The notes: a model not told the origin generated them from the letters alone. DNA of 64,000 nucleotides from Comamonas testosteroni ATCC 11996 (GCF_000241525.1 NZ_AHIL01000054.1:1-64000), one strand, 5' to 3'. Positions 17,451 through 26,171 are shown, counted from the stretch's first letter. Program-made: numbers and translations.

Positions 17451-18683
17451 TCAAGGCAGAGCCAGCACGGCGCAGTTGCACAGATCCGCGCTCTCGAAGG
17501 CCGTTGTGTCGCCTGCTTGGAGCCCCGGCACGGGGAACAGTCGCACCGTCAGCGGCTTGTTGAGGCGAAAAGCCATGGTGCCCGTATCGCGCATGACGGC
17601 GGCGATCTGCTCGGCGCTGCTGTCGCCCGGCACAGGCACGGTATCGAGGCCGATGCCGCAGACGCTGCTGTAGGTCAGCAGGGCGCGGATATCGAATTCG
17701 TCATTCAGACTAGCCTGGGCCAGGCCTTGGTCCTCGGTCACGGCCAGCATCAGGCCGCTGAAGCCGATCTGCGTCACGCCGCTTACCGATTTGAAGACGC
17801 GGGTCAGCAGGGCCGACGCTTCCACCGTGCCGCTGGCGCCGAAATGGGGCACGCCCAGCAACTGGTAGACATCGACCATGGAGGCGCAGGACTTGGACGG
17901 CGCAGCCGAGGTGTCCATGCCCGCGATATGCCAGTCCTCGGCCAGTTTCACGCCGTCGGCACAGCGCTGGATGGCAGTGGCATGCTCGTTCAGGGTCTGG
18001 CTCAGGCGATCGAATGCGAGCTTGAACCACGCCGCGTGATCGAGTTGCAGGCGCTGCTGCTGCAGCGCCTGCAGTTCAGCCACCATGAGGTCTGGCGTTT
18101 CCAGGCCCAGCACCAGGGCGCCGTGGTGCTGTCCGCGGTGGTAGCTGGCCGGGAAATAGGGAATGCCGGGTGCGCAGTTGAAGTTGACCGTGAAGTTGAA
18201 ATTGCCTTCGCCGCGAGGCGTGATGCGCGCGATTTGCTGAATCGCCTGCACGCTGTGGGCCAGCAAGCCGGTCTGCACAAAGCCATGTTCATCCAGATCG
18301 ATGTTCACGCAGGCGTTGCACAGGTCGCCATAGGCTGCAATCAGCTGCGGCAGCAGCGCCACCTCCTGCGCATTGCGCGCTTCGCCCACGGCAAAGCGGA
18401 TGCGGCGTTTGCCGGTGTTGATGGCCTTGAGCGTTTCAGCAATGCACTGCAGGCCGGCGAGGGCGCTGTCTATGCCACGGACGTCCAGATATTCGCCAAA
18501 CGGGTTGCTCACGATGCGGATGGACTGCACCTGATAGCCCTGGGCCTCGATGGCATCGGCCACGGCATCGCATTGCTGCTTGGCCTGGGTCAGGCCGGCC
18601 TGCCACTGTGCCTCATCGGCGCTCAGGTTGACAAAGGCGGTGACGGTGCGCACGCGCACCAGCGGGTTGAAGCTGATATTCAT
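17451..18683 (-). CDS. DUF711 (UPF0210) family protein
   Basis: 410 residues matching the DUF711/UPF0210 family, whose fold is related to glycyl-radical-like barrels but whose function is unknown. Conserved segments are VRTVTAFVNL near the N terminus, NFNFTVNFNCAPGIPYFPAS in the middle, and YSSVCGIGLDTVPVPGDSS near the C terminus. There is no signal peptide or membrane helix, so it should be cytoplasmic. It is upstream of nothing obvious: the csaA gene precedes it by about 57 bp on the same strand, and the two may form a small operon. Confidence 0.8.
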   Translation of the reverse strand: MNISFNPLVRVRTVTAFVNLSADEAQWQAGLTQAKQQCDAVADAIEAQGYQVQSIRIVSNPFGEYLDVRGIDSALAGLQCIAETLKAINTGKRRIRFAVGEARNAQEVALLPQLIAAYGDLCNACVNIDLDEHGFVQTGLLAHSVQAIQQIARITPRGEGNFNFTVNFNCAPGIPYFPASYHRGQHHGALVLGLETPDLMVAELQALQQQRLQLDHAAWFKLAFDRLSQTLNEHATAIQRCADGVKLAEDWHIAGMDTSAAPSKSCASMVDVYQLLGVPHFGASGTVEASALLTRVFKSVSGVTQIGFSGLMLAVTEDQGLAQASLNDEFDIRALLTYSSVCGIGLDTVPVPGDSSAEQIAAVMRDTGTMAFRLNKPLTVRLFPVPGLQAGDTTAFESADLCNCAVLALP

Positions 18684-18740
18684 AGCAGTATCCGTAGGCG
18701 GGAGAATGGCTGGCGGCCATTTTGCCTCTGAATACGCCGA

Positions 18741-19079
18741 TCACAGCAGGCGCGTGCCCAGCGGCACCTCCTTGTCGGGCACGCACAGGGCCACGGCTCC
18801 GGTGGCATCGTGAAAACCGGTCACAAGACATTCGCTCATCAAGGGCCCAATCTGCTTTTTCGGAAAGTTGACCACGGCCACCACCAGCCGTCCTATCAGC
18901 TCCTCGGGCTGGTAGTGCTCGGTGATCTGCGCGCTGGACTTGCGCTGGCCCAGCTCGGGACCCAGGTCCAGCAGCAGCTTGTAGGCGGGTTTGCGGGCCT
19001 CGGCAAAGACCTCGGCCTGCAGTATGCGGCCCACGCGCAGCTCCACCTTCATAAAGTCGTTCCAGCTGATTTCTTCCAT
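18741..19079 (-). CDS. csaA: CsaA-like tRNA-binding domain protein
   Basis: 112-residue protein consisting of one OB-fold tRNA-binding domain like that of CsaA and the C terminus of methionyl-tRNA synthetase: WNDFMKVELRVGRILQAEVF, KPAYKLLLDLG, then SSAQITEHYQPEELIGR and VVAVVNFPKKQIGP. The homodimeric family binds tRNA and has been described as a chaperone-like factor in secretion. The ATG at 19079 was chosen over an upstream ATG at 19139, because this gives the normal family length. It precedes the DUF711 gene on the minus strand. Confidence 0.88.
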   Translation of the reverse strand: MEEISWNDFMKVELRVGRILQAEVFAEARKPAYKLLLDLGPELGQRKSSAQITEHYQPEELIGRLVVAVVNFPKKQIGPLMSECLVTGFHDATGAVALCVPDKEVPLGTRLL

Positions 19080-19258
19080 GTCGTCATTGCTCCTTGGTCT
19101 GGCATCATGCCTGGGGACCTGCATGCATCTGTAGAGCAACGCTTGTCGTGCGCGGGCACCGGAAAAGGCCTAGCGCGTATGCTTATGCCCTGTAAAGCGC
19201 ACAACAGGCTCCCGTGAGCGTCCGGCGCCTGCGCCGTTGCTGGCGCGCACTGATTTCT

Positions 19259-20533
19259 ATGAACCAACTGCATTTGTTTCTGCCCTGCGCCGCCGGCGTC
19301 GAGGGCTTTCTGGCCGACGAGGTCCACGCCATCACCGGCGCCAGCGGGCAGGATCTGCTCGTGGGCCGGGGCGGCGTCATGCTGCGCGGCATGTGGCGCG
19401 ATGCCATGCTGCTCAATCTGCACAGCCGTCTGGCTCAGCGCGTGCTGATCGAGCTCTCGCACACCATGTACCGCAGCGAGAACGATCTGTACCGTGCCGC
19501 CAGCGAGGTGGCCTGGGAGATCTGGTTTAGCCCCAAGGAAACCTTCAAGATCGAAGTCACGGCCCAGCACAGTCCGCTGACCAGCCTGAACTTTGCGGCA
19601 CTCAAGGTCAAGGACGCGATTGCCGACCGTTTTCGCGCCAAGCGCAACGGCGTGCGTCCCAGCGTGGAGACCCATCACCCCGATGTGCGCGTGCACCTGC
19701 ACCTGACGACCGACGGCGCCACCCTCTATATCGACACTTCGGGCGAGGCGCTGTTCAAGCGCGGCTGGCGCGAGGACAAGGGCGATGCCCCGCTCAAGGA
19801 AACCCTGGCCGCAGCCATGATTGCGGCCTCGGGCTGGAACCCGCATGGCGACAACCCCCAGCCGCTGTACGACCCCTGCTGCGGCAGCGGCACCCTGGTG
19901 ATCGAGGCCGCGCAGATCGCGCGCAGGATTCCGGCCGGCATCCTGCGTCGCTTTGCGTTCGAGAAGCTCGTGCCTTTTCAGCGCCATGTCTGGGAAGCCA
20001 TGCTGGACGAGGCCGAGGCTGCCATCCTGCCCGAGTCTCCCGTGGGCATTTACGGCTCGGACATCGCCTTCCGCATGGTGGACTTTGCCCAGCGCAATGC
20101 CGAGCGTGCGGGTGTGTCCGATACCGTCAGCCTGCGCGGCGGTGATGCCTTGCAGCGCATGCCGCCCAGCGAGCAGCCCGGCATGATGATCCTGAACCCC
20201 CCCTATGGCGAGCGTATCGCGGCCGCCGGCAGCGCAGGCCGCAATGCGGCCGAGCGCATGGGCCAGGTCGAACGCGCAGGCCGCGAAACCGCGCAGACCG
20301 AGGACGGCGGCGAATTCTTCAGTCAGCTGGCCAGCCACTGGAAGAAGAACTACAGCGGCTGGAGCGCCTGGATGCTGACGCCCGACCTCAAGCTGCCCAG
20401 CAAGATGCGCCTCAAAGAGTCGCGCCGCACACCCATGTGGAACGGCCCTATCGAGTGCCGTCTGTTCTGCTTTGACATGGTCAAGGGTTCGACCAAGCCC
20501 CGCAAGACCGCAGAAGGTGACGCACAGCAATGA
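19259..20533 (+). CDS. THUMP-domain SAM-dependent RNA methyltransferase (RlmL/Trm14-like)
   Basis: About 424 residues: N-terminal ferredoxin-like plus THUMP RNA-binding region (about 1-160, LFLPCAAGVEGFLADEVHAI), then a Rossmann methylase domain with a SAM motif near LYDPCCGSGTLVIEAA and the catalytic N-P-P-Y of MILNPPYGERI. This is the architecture of enzymes forming m2G in 23S rRNA (RlmL half of RlmKL). The ATG at 19259 starts the conserved domain; an upstream GTG is in frame but unlikely. Its stop overlaps the PIN gene start. Confidence 0.9.
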   Translation: MNQLHLFLPCAAGVEGFLADEVHAITGASGQDLLVGRGGVMLRGMWRDAMLLNLHSRLAQRVLIELSHTMYRSENDLYRAASEVAWEIWFSPKETFKIEVTAQHSPLTSLNFAALKVKDAIADRFRAKRNGVRPSVETHHPDVRVHLHLTTDGATLYIDTSGEALFKRGWREDKGDAPLKETLAAAMIAASGWNPHGDNPQPLYDPCCGSGTLVIEAAQIARRIPAGILRRFAFEKLVPFQRHVWEAMLDEAEAAILPESPVGIYGSDIAFRMVDFAQRNAERAGVSDTVSLRGGDALQRMPPSEQPGMMILNPPYGERIAAAGSAGRNAAERMGQVERAGRETAQTEDGGEFFSQLASHWKKNYSGWSAWMLTPDLKLPSKMRLKESRRTPMWNGPIECRLFCFDMVKGSTKPRKTAEGDAQQ

Positions 20534-21021
20534 AGATCGCCCCCCTGCGCTGGCCGGCCTGCAACGCCGGCTATGACGGCCCGTTGCCGCGCCCCATGAT
20601 TCTGGACACCAATGTGGTGCTGGACATGCTGATCTTTGACGACCCGGATATCCCGACCATCCGCGAGCTGGTCGCCCGTGGCGACGTGCGCTGGATTGCC
20701 GACGAAGCCCAGCGCATCGAGCTGGGTCGCGTGCTGCACTACAGCCAGATTGCGCCGCGCGTCAGCTACTACGGCAAGACGCCCGAAGGCGTGATGGCCG
20801 CTTTTGATGCAGCCGTCGAATATGTGTCCGCTGCCCCCAAGATCCGCTTTACCTGCACCGATCCCGACGACCAGCATTTCCTCGATCTGGCCAGCCAGCA
20901 CAAGGCCTTGCTGGTCAGCAAGGACAGGGCCGTGCTCAAGCAGCGCAAGCGCGTGGCAACGCACTATGGCGCGACGGTTGGCAATGTGGTGGTGATGGAA
21001 GAGGAGCCGCTGGCCGCCTAG
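20530..21021 (+). CDS. PIN-domain protein (putative toxin-like ribonuclease)
   Basis: 163 residues with a PIN fold of the PIN_3 (PF13470-like) type: first acidic residue in MILDTNVVLDML (Asp26), further acids in IRELVARGDVRWIADEAQ, and the C-terminal CTDPDDQHFLDLA with LLVSKDRAVL. PIN domains are Mg-dependent ribonucleases, often toxins, but no antitoxin gene is next to it; instead it overlaps the rRNA methylase gene by ATGA and is probably co-translated. A housekeeping RNA role is therefore as likely as a toxin role. Confidence 0.82.
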   Translation: MKIAPLRWPACNAGYDGPLPRPMILDTNVVLDMLIFDDPDIPTIRELVARGDVRWIADEAQRIELGRVLHYSQIAPRVSYYGKTPEGVMAAFDAAVEYVSAAPKIRFTCTDPDDQHFLDLASQHKALLVSKDRAVLKQRKRVATHYGATVGNVVVMEEEPLAA

Positions 21022-21132
21022 TGTGGCGCAGCCGGGCGTGCTCTTCTGTATCGACTGGCCGCGCTCCTTGGAGCGCTGCTATATCAGACAGGCTCTTGCG
21101 CCTTTTCTTGCCTTCGTTGCCTGGCCGCCGAT

Positions 21133-21543
21133 TCAGTCGAAAAACTGCATGCCTGCATAAGGCCGCAAGCGGCATTGCGCCAGGCGGCTTTGCAGCGAAC
21201 CGACATGGGCTTCGAGCTGGCGGCCATCCGGGTCCAGAAAGTAGAAGGAAGCGCCTTCGCTGCGGTTGCTCTTCCATTCCTGGACTCCGCATGACCTGGC
21301 ATGCTCCACAAAGTGCGCGAAGTCCCGTTGGGTAATCGTGAATGCGTAGTGGGTGTAGTCAGAGCTGTGGGCCTGGCTTCGCTGTTCGTCTGACGACAGG
21401 CACAGCCGCAGATCGCCGAGTTCCAGATAGGCGCCCATATCCCACTGCGCGCGTGGACGAAACCCCAGCACGCGCACGTAGAAGTCCACGCTGCGCTGCA
21501 GGTCTGTTACGGCAAGTGTGAGGTGATTCAATCCGGCAAGCAT
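21133..21543 (-). CDS. fosA: FosA-like VOC-family thiol transferase
   Basis: 136-residue vicinal oxygen chelate protein resembling FosA, the Mn/K-dependent glutathione transferase that opens the fosfomycin epoxide. The expected metal ligands are in place: His7 in GLNHLTLAV, His65 in YTHYAFTI and Glu111 in LEAHVGSL, together with [18 protein letters not shown] and the end PYAGMQFFD. The ATG at 21543 was chosen over frame extensions because the domain starts there. It follows an SDR gene on the same strand. Whether it really gives fosfomycin resistance, rather than acting on another epoxide, cannot be told from sequence. Confidence 0.82.
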   Translation of the reverse strand: MLAGLNHLTLAVTDLQRSVDFYVRVLGFRPRAQWDMGAYLELGDLRLCLSSDEQRSQAHSSDYTHYAFTITQRDFAHFVEHARSCGVQEWKSNRSEGASFYFLDPDGRQLEAHVGSLQSRLAQCRLRPYAGMQFFD

Positions 21544-21595
21544 GGTGGCGGTGGGCGCGAGCAGCACAAGGCGTGGAGTGTGCCATTGCAATGCA

Positions 21596-22399
21596 TCACT
21601 TCGTTTTGGGTAGCCAGGGCACGCCGTTGATGTGACTGCCGCCATCGACAAATAGCGTGTTGCCCGTGACATAGCGGCAGTCTTCGCTGGCCAGGAATAG
21701 GGCCGCGCCGCCAATGTCCTGCTCGGGGTCGCCCATATGCCCCATGGGGTTCAGACGCAGCATGTCGGCCGCGTTCTCGGGCTGGCTTGCCGCAAATTTT
21801 TGATAGGCTTCGGTGGCCGCGCCGGGGCACAGTGCGTTGCAGCAGATGCCAAAGGCCGCCCATTCGCGAGCGGCAGAGCGGGTGAGCGTGCGCAGCGCTT
21901 CCTTGGCCATGTTGTAGTCCACCGAATAAGGGTGGGCATTGACGCCGTTGAGCGAGCACATATTGATGACCCGGCCCCAGCGCCGCTCCTGCATGCCGGG
22001 GAAGACTGCCTGCATGGCCCAGAGCGCCGATTGCGCACCTATGCGCCAGGCCCAGTCGGAATCGAGATCGCTGAGCGTTTCGACCCTGGCAAAGCCGGGC
22101 TGGCTGCCGGGGCGCCGGCCCCAGGCATTGTTGACGAGGATGTCGATGTGGCCGAACTGCGCCAGGGCGGCATCGACCATGCTCTGCACGGCGGCGTGCT
22201 CGCTCACATCGGCCACGGCATGTCCCACCTGAACGCCAAATTCGGCGCGGATTTCTGCGGCGACCCCGGCACAGGTTTCGGCATTGATATCGGCCAGCCA
22301 CAGGCTGGCGCCTTCAGCCGCAAAGCGGCGTGCCACGCCTTTGCCAATGCCGGCACCTGCGCCCGTGATCAGGGCCACGCGGTCTTGCAGTCGGTTCAT
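21596..22399 (-). CDS. SDR-family NAD(P)-dependent oxidoreductase
   Basis: 267-residue classical short-chain dehydrogenase/reductase. Nucleotide-binding TGAGAGIG at 12-19, an Asp at the end of strand 2 (LWLADINAE) that suggests NAD preference, the NNAWG motif around 90, the active-site Ser in INMCSLNG, and [12 protein letters not shown] with the catalytic Tyr and Lys. The C-terminal substrate region ends in [17 protein letters not shown]. The substrate is unknown. It lies upstream of the FosA-like gene by 53 bp and is divergent from the guanidine exporter. Confidence 0.88.
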   Translation of the reverse strand: MNRLQDRVALITGAGAGIGKGVARRFAAEGASLWLADINAETCAGVAAEIRAEFGVQVGHAVADVSEHAAVQSMVDAALAQFGHIDILVNNAWGRRPGSQPGFARVETLSDLDSDWAWRIGAQSALWAMQAVFPGMQERRWGRVINMCSLNGVNAHPYSVDYNMAKEALRTLTRSAAREWAAFGICCNALCPGAATEAYQKFAASQPENAADMLRLNPMGHMGDPEQDIGGAALFLASEDCRYVTGNTLFVDGGSHINGVPWLPKTK

Positions 22400-22551
22400 T
22401 GTTCAGTTCTCCTCGTTCCATGGACGAGTCACTGTGCGGCGTTACCAGCGTTGCGACATCGTCGAATCGGACGAGAAATCGGCCCATGAATGTGGCGGCC
22501 GAACCACCCATGGCTGGCCCGGATTTGCCCATGCGGATTAGGATTCATGCC

Positions 22552-22613
22552 GCAGGGACGACCTTGCCGGGCGATGCGATGCATGGCCTGAATTCCTGCC
22601 GGGACGGCCTGGC
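22552..22613 (+). promoter_or_regulatory. Guanidine-II (mini-ykkC) riboswitch
   Basis: Two hairpins with the defining ACGR tetraloops: GCAGGG-ACGA-CCTTGC (22552-22567) and GCCGGG-ACGG-CCTGGC (22598-22613), 30 nt apart. Each stem pairs fully over 6 bp with one G-U pair in the same place. In this class guanidine stabilises a kissing interaction of the loops and frees the ribosome binding site. The second hairpin ends 12 nt before the AAAGAGG site (22626-22632) of the SMR exporter gene, the usual target of this riboswitch. Confidence 0.93.
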
Positions 22614-22638
22614 CATTCGATCTTCAAAGAGGTTTTCT

Positions 22639-22959
22639 ATGGCTTGGGTTTATCTGCTGGTGGCCGGCGTTCTGGAAGTGGTCTGGGCCTTCACCATGAA
22701 GCAGTCCCATGGTTTCACCAACCTCAAATACAGCGCCATCACCATCGTGGCCATGATCGCCAGCTTCGGTCTGCTGTCGGTGGCCATGCGCTCGCTGCCC
22801 CTGGGCACGGCGTATACGATCTGGACCGGTATCGGTGCCGTGGGTGCATTCCTGGTGGGCGTCACGGTGCTGGGCGAGCAGCTCAGCGCCATGCGCGTGG
22901 GAGCGGCGGTCCTGATCGTCAGCGGCCTGGTGCTGATGAAGCTTTCGGCCGGGGAATAA
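22639..22959 (+). CDS. gdx: SMR-family guanidinium exporter (SugE/Gdx)
   Basis: 106-residue inner-membrane protein of the small multidrug resistance family with four hydrophobic helices (about 2-20, 30-50, 58-78 and 85-102). The central Glu13 in LVAGVLEVVWAF is the proton and substrate site, and GTAYTIWTGIGAVGAF is the family signature. The SugE/Gdx branch exports guanidinium in exchange for protons. The guanidine-II riboswitch directly upstream supports guanidinium as the true substrate. Start at 22639 is fixed by an AAAGAGG site 6 bp upstream; the longer open frame covers the riboswitch and is not coding. Confidence 0.95.
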   Translation: MAWVYLLVAGVLEVVWAFTMKQSHGFTNLKYSAITIVAMIASFGLLSVAMRSLPLGTAYTIWTGIGAVGAFLVGVTVLGEQLSAMRVGAAVLIVSGLVLMKLSAGE

Positions 22960-22981
22960 AGCACCGCCCGTACGCGCTGAA

Positions 22982-23644
22982 TCAGCGCTCCATGGCGGCT
23001 GGCGTCTCCGGTGTCATCGGGCATTTGCTCAGCCACAGTGCCAATCCCTGCCGGTAGGCGGCCGGGTCCATGGCATCGCTGTGGCGGGGGATATGGTAGG
23101 CCTTGCCCTCGGCCGCGAGCCGGGCGCAGGCCACCTTGTAGAAATCGGGCGTGGCCTGCAGGCGCGCGATCTGCGCCCATTCGAGCCGCTCTCGCGCACC
23201 CCGGTCGTGGATCAGCGTGAAGCCCTGATCGTCCAGCTGCAGGCGGTAGCTGCCCTCCAGGCGCCGCAGGCGGGCCCGCAGGCCTGCGCGCACCAGCTTT
23301 TGGTGCAGGCCCTGCAGCGGCGCCTGGCGCATAGCTTGATGCTGACGCAACGCGGCGAGCAGGCGCGCTGAGTAGCGCTTCCACAGCAGGATGCAGAGCA
23401 CGGTCGAGACCAGCATGGCGATGATTTTTTCGGGGCTCAGCGGCTGGCCCGGCTGAGCGATGGCCAGCAGGCCGCCGCCCAGGCCCAGGCAGAGCAGCAG
23501 CGGGGCAAGCCAGCGCTCCTGCCAGCCCGCCATCCGGGCCTGCAGGGCGGCCTGTTGTCGCGCGAGCTGCTGCATCTCGCGCTGCATTGCGGCCTGCAGC
23601 CGGCAGTCGGTGTGGGCGGGGGTGATGGTGAACAGCAGTTCCAT
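22982..23644 (-). CDS. Hypothetical membrane protein, YcxB-like
   Basis: 220 residues. An N-terminal Gln/Arg-rich helix (about 15-45) is followed by two membrane segments (about 46-65, LAPLLLCLGLGGGLLAIA, and 75-90, IIAMLVSTVLCILLW), and then a soluble C-terminal region (about 125-215) with LEGSYRLQLDDQGFTLIHDR and LEWAQIARLQATPDFYKV. That order resembles the YcxB-like family, whose C-terminal domain is of unknown function. No operon partner is visible; it faces the exporter gene and diverges from aroG. Confidence 0.6.
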   Translation of the reverse strand: MELLFTITPAHTDCRLQAAMQREMQQLARQQAALQARMAGWQERWLAPLLLCLGLGGGLLAIAQPGQPLSPEKIIAMLVSTVLCILLWKRYSARLLAALRQHQAMRQAPLQGLHQKLVRAGLRARLRRLEGSYRLQLDDQGFTLIHDRGARERLEWAQIARLQATPDFYKVACARLAAEGKAYHIPRHSDAMDPAAYRQGLALWLSKCPMTPETPAAMER

Positions 23645-23793
23645 GGGCGGTGGCGTCCGGTCTTCTAGGGGCCGCCAGTCTACCGGGGCGGGGCGCTGTC
23701 CAGCCTTGCCTGACTGGCGGCTGCAGGCCGCTTACCGCAGCCACCGATGGGGGCGAGCGCGCGGGTTAAAGCGCATGGCGCGACAATATCGGG

Positions 23794-24930
23794 ATGACAT
23801 CCTCCACGACGCCCCTGCATCCCAGCGCAGCTTCGGCCCGCAAGGCCCAGCCCAAACTGACCACGCTGGACAAGACCCGCATTGACGACACACGCATCAA
23901 GATCGTGCGCCCGCTGCTGACCCCTGCACTGCTGGAAGAGTGGCTGCCCGTGACCGAAGAGGCGCAGCAACTGGTCGAGTCCAGCCGTGCCGCCATCTCG
24001 CGCGTGCTGCATGGCCAGGATGACCGGCTGGTGGTTGTGGTCGGGCCTTGCTCCATTCACGATCACGATCAGGCCATGGATTACGCGCGCCAGCTCAAGG
24101 TCCAGGCCGATGCGCTCAAGGACGATCTGCTGATCGTGATGCGGGTCTACTTCGAGAAGCCGCGCACCACCGTGGGCTGGAAGGGCTATATCAATGACCC
24201 GTACCGCGACGGCAGCTTTGCCGTCAACGAAGGGCTGGAGCTGGCGCGCCGCCTGCTGCTCGATGTGCTGGCGCTGGGCCTGCCGGCCGGCACCGAATTC
24301 CTGGACCTGCTGTCGCCGCAGTTCATCAGCGACCTGGTCAGCTGGGGCGCGATTGGCGCGCGCACCACGGAGAGCCAGAGCCATCGCCAGCTGGCCAGCG
24401 GTCTGAGCTGCCCCGTGGGCTTCAAGAACGGCACTGATGGCGGCGTGAAGGTGGCCAGCGATGCCATTTTGGCCGCACAGTCCTCTCATGCTTTCATGGG
24501 CATGACCAAGATGGGCCAGAGTGCGATCTTCGAGACACGCGGCAATCAGGACTGCCACATCATCTTGCGCGGCGGCAAGGCTCCCAACTACGACGCGGCC
24601 CATGTTCAGGCAGCGTGCGAAGTGCTGGAAAAAGCGGGCCTGCATCCGCAGGTGATGATCGACTTCTCGCATGCCAACAGCAGCAAGCAACATCGCCGCC
24701 AGATCGATGTATCAGCGGATGTGGCCCAGCAGATTGCCGGGGGCGACACACGCATCACCGGCGTGATGATCGAAAGCCATATTCATGAAGGCCGTCAGGA
24801 CATTGTCGACGGGCAGGAGCTGCAATACGGTGTCTCGCTCACCGATGCCTGCATCAGCATGGAGCAGACGACTCCGGTGCTGGAGCAACTGGCTGCCGCT
24901 GTGCGCGCACGTCGCCTCAAGGCGGCCTGA
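23794..24930 (+). CDS. aroG: 3-deoxy-7-phosphoheptulonate (DAHP) synthase, class I
   Basis: Joins phosphoenolpyruvate and erythrose 4-phosphate, the first step of the shikimate pathway. 378 residues, the AroF/G/H type. Visible are VVVVGPCSIHDHDQAMDYA, YFEKPRTTVGWKGYINDP, FLDLLSPQFISDLVSWGAIG, the active-site GFKNGTDGG and MIDFSHANSSKQH, and the SDACISMEQT end. Which aromatic amino acid inhibits it cannot be read with certainty, so the symbol is a family label. A perfect 12-bp-stem terminator follows. It is a single gene. Confidence 0.93.
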   Translation: MTSSTTPLHPSAASARKAQPKLTTLDKTRIDDTRIKIVRPLLTPALLEEWLPVTEEAQQLVESSRAAISRVLHGQDDRLVVVVGPCSIHDHDQAMDYARQLKVQADALKDDLLIVMRVYFEKPRTTVGWKGYINDPYRDGSFAVNEGLELARRLLLDVLALGLPAGTEFLDLLSPQFISDLVSWGAIGARTTESQSHRQLASGLSCPVGFKNGTDGGVKVASDAILAAQSSHAFMGMTKMGQSAIFETRGNQDCHIILRGGKAPNYDAAHVQAACEVLEKAGLHPQVMIDFSHANSSKQHRRQIDVSADVAQQIAGGDTRITGVMIESHIHEGRQDIVDGQELQYGVSLTDACISMEQTTPVLEQLAAAVRARRLKAA

Positions 24931-24954
24931 TGCCGGGAAAACGAAGCTAGATGA

Positions 24955-24986
24955 ACAAGAGGCGCCCAGGCGCCTCTTGTGCTTTT
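24955..24986 (+). terminator. Terminator after aroG
   Basis: Perfect 12-bp stem ACAAGAGGCGCC / GGCGCCTCTTGT with a 2-nt loop and a short T run behind it, 25 bp past the stop. Confidence 0.8.
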
Positions 24987-25030
24987 CAAAGGGTAGTCCT
25001 TTTGGACATGGGGCGGGGCCGCCCGTGTCT

Positions 25031-25546
25031 TCAAAGCTCCAGCGTCAGCTTGAGCATGTCCTTGTGCTGTACGCCGCGCTCCCACAGCGGGGTGGTGTAG
25101 TTCTGCAAAAAGAAGTCGCGCTCGATATCGGTGACGCGAAACCCCAGGCGTTGATAGAACAGCAACTGGTCGCCAAAGCTACCAGTCCCTACATCCAGCT
25201 GCTGCACGCCGCGTTCGCGCATCTCACGGATGGCGCGCTGCAGCAGGGCAGAACCTATGCCCTTGCTCTGCCATGCCGTGGACACGGCCATGTTCATCAG
25301 CTCCCATCGGTGAAGGCCGTCGCCCTCGGGGACGAGCACGCATACGCCGATGAGGGCGCCGAGGCCGCTGGGCGTGAACTGGGTCGTCTGGCGCGCTCCG
25401 AAGCAGGTGGATCCGGGCAGATAGCGCTTGATGCGCTCGCGTGAGGGGTCGGCCAGCAGCAGCAGATGCCAGGGGGCTTCTGCGGGGTTCATGGTGGTGA
25501 TATGCCAGGAGTCGGTCGTGCCGGGGCCGGCCAGTGTGGAGCTCAT
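25031..25546 (-). CDS. GNAT-family N-acetyltransferase
   Basis: 171 residues with a Gcn5-related acetyltransferase domain: the acetyl-CoA pyrophosphate loop QSKGIGSA within STAWQSKGIGSALLQRAI, a preceding strand ELMNMAVS, and the FYQRLGFRVTDIERDFF strand-helix typical of motif B. The C-terminal residues resemble YvbK-type acetyltransferases. The ATG at 25546 has a GGGAG site upstream; the frame remains open another 86 codons but that region is intergenic in character. The acceptor substrate is unknown. Confidence 0.82.
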   Translation of the reverse strand: MSSTLAGPGTTDSWHITTMNPAEAPWHLLLLADPSRERIKRYLPGSTCFGARQTTQFTPSGLGALIGVCVLVPEGDGLHRWELMNMAVSTAWQSKGIGSALLQRAIREMRERGVQQLDVGTGSFGDQLLFYQRLGFRVTDIERDFFLQNYTTPLWERGVQHKDMLKLTLEL

Positions 25547-26029
25547 GCGCGCACTCCCTTGCGGCGGAAGGCGGGCGCTGCATATCGGCCGGGCTGGATG
25601 TCGGCATTCACTCGATGGGACGAAAGCCCGTCCATCTGCTGCAAACCACAATCTCGCGCCATTTCCACTTTCCACCTGCGGGAGTTGTGAACCCGCCACA
25701 AATATTGTCAACAGGCCATAGCGTAGCAGTCGGCGGACAAATTCGGTGACGTACTGGTGAAAAGTACAGCGTTCTGCGGCAATTTTGATGCAGGAATCTC
25801 GCAAATATTGATCTGCACAGGCCTTGCAACTGCGTGAGCAAGCACTTCAAGGCAGTGCACTGACGAGCCTGACGCCCTTTGCGCAGGACGGGCTTTGCAA
25901 AAACGAAGCTAGTGGTTTATACTTATCAGCAAGGGTTAACCCTTAAGGTTAAACCCGCGAACGACAGTACATGAGATGCGTGCTGTCCATCGCTTGAAGT
26001 GCATCTCTTGATTTCATAGAAAGCTCATC
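25547..26029. other. 483-bp intergenic region upstream of a 25-residue ORF, with palindromes
   Basis: No full-size gene seen. A perfect 14-bp palindrome AAGGGTTAACCCTT (25931-25944) overlaps a second, CCTTAAGG (25941-25948), and GTTAAACCC (25948-25956) repeats the arm again. This cluster lies about 75 bp before the start of the tiny ORF at 26030 and next to the sequence TTTATACTTATCAGC; it may be an operator or a stem-loop in the leader. Confidence 0.5.
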
Positions 26030-26107
26030 ATGCGCCAAGCTATCAACTCCCTGATCGAATTCATCCAAGAAGCTCGCGAGTTCCATCTGGATCTGGCCAA
26101 CCAGTAA
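26030..26107 (+). CDS. Unrecognised 25-residue small protein
   Basis: Encodes MRQAINSLIEFIQEAREFHL followed by DLANQ. It would form an amphipathic helix with acidic and basic faces and no membrane segment. It has a start ATG, a stop TAA, a strong terminator 22 bp later and a promoter-like, palindrome-bearing leader, so it looks like an independent short transcription unit rather than a chance frame. A ribosome binding site is weak (GAAAGCTC). I do not recognise the product; a regulatory leader or a small RNA are the alternatives. Confidence 0.5.
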   Translation: MRQAINSLIEFIQEAREFHLDLANQ

Positions 26108-26128
26108 TCACGCACTGGTTTGAGAAAC

Positions 26129-26154
26129 AGCCGCCGCTCTAGGCGGCTTTTTTT
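26129..26154 (+). terminator. Terminator after the small ORF
   Basis: Stem AGCCGCC / GGCGGCT with a 6-nt loop and seven T, ending the short transcription unit at 26030. Confidence 0.88.
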
Positions 26155-26171
26155 CGTCCCGAAAGAGGTGA

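Noticed and set aside
20530-21021. PIN gene as half of a toxin-antitoxin pair
   Set aside because: No antitoxin-sized DNA-binding gene is found next to it on either side.
22399-22638. In-frame extension of the SMR exporter
   Set aside because: It translates the guanidine-II riboswitch; the conserved SMR start and ribosome binding site are at 22639.
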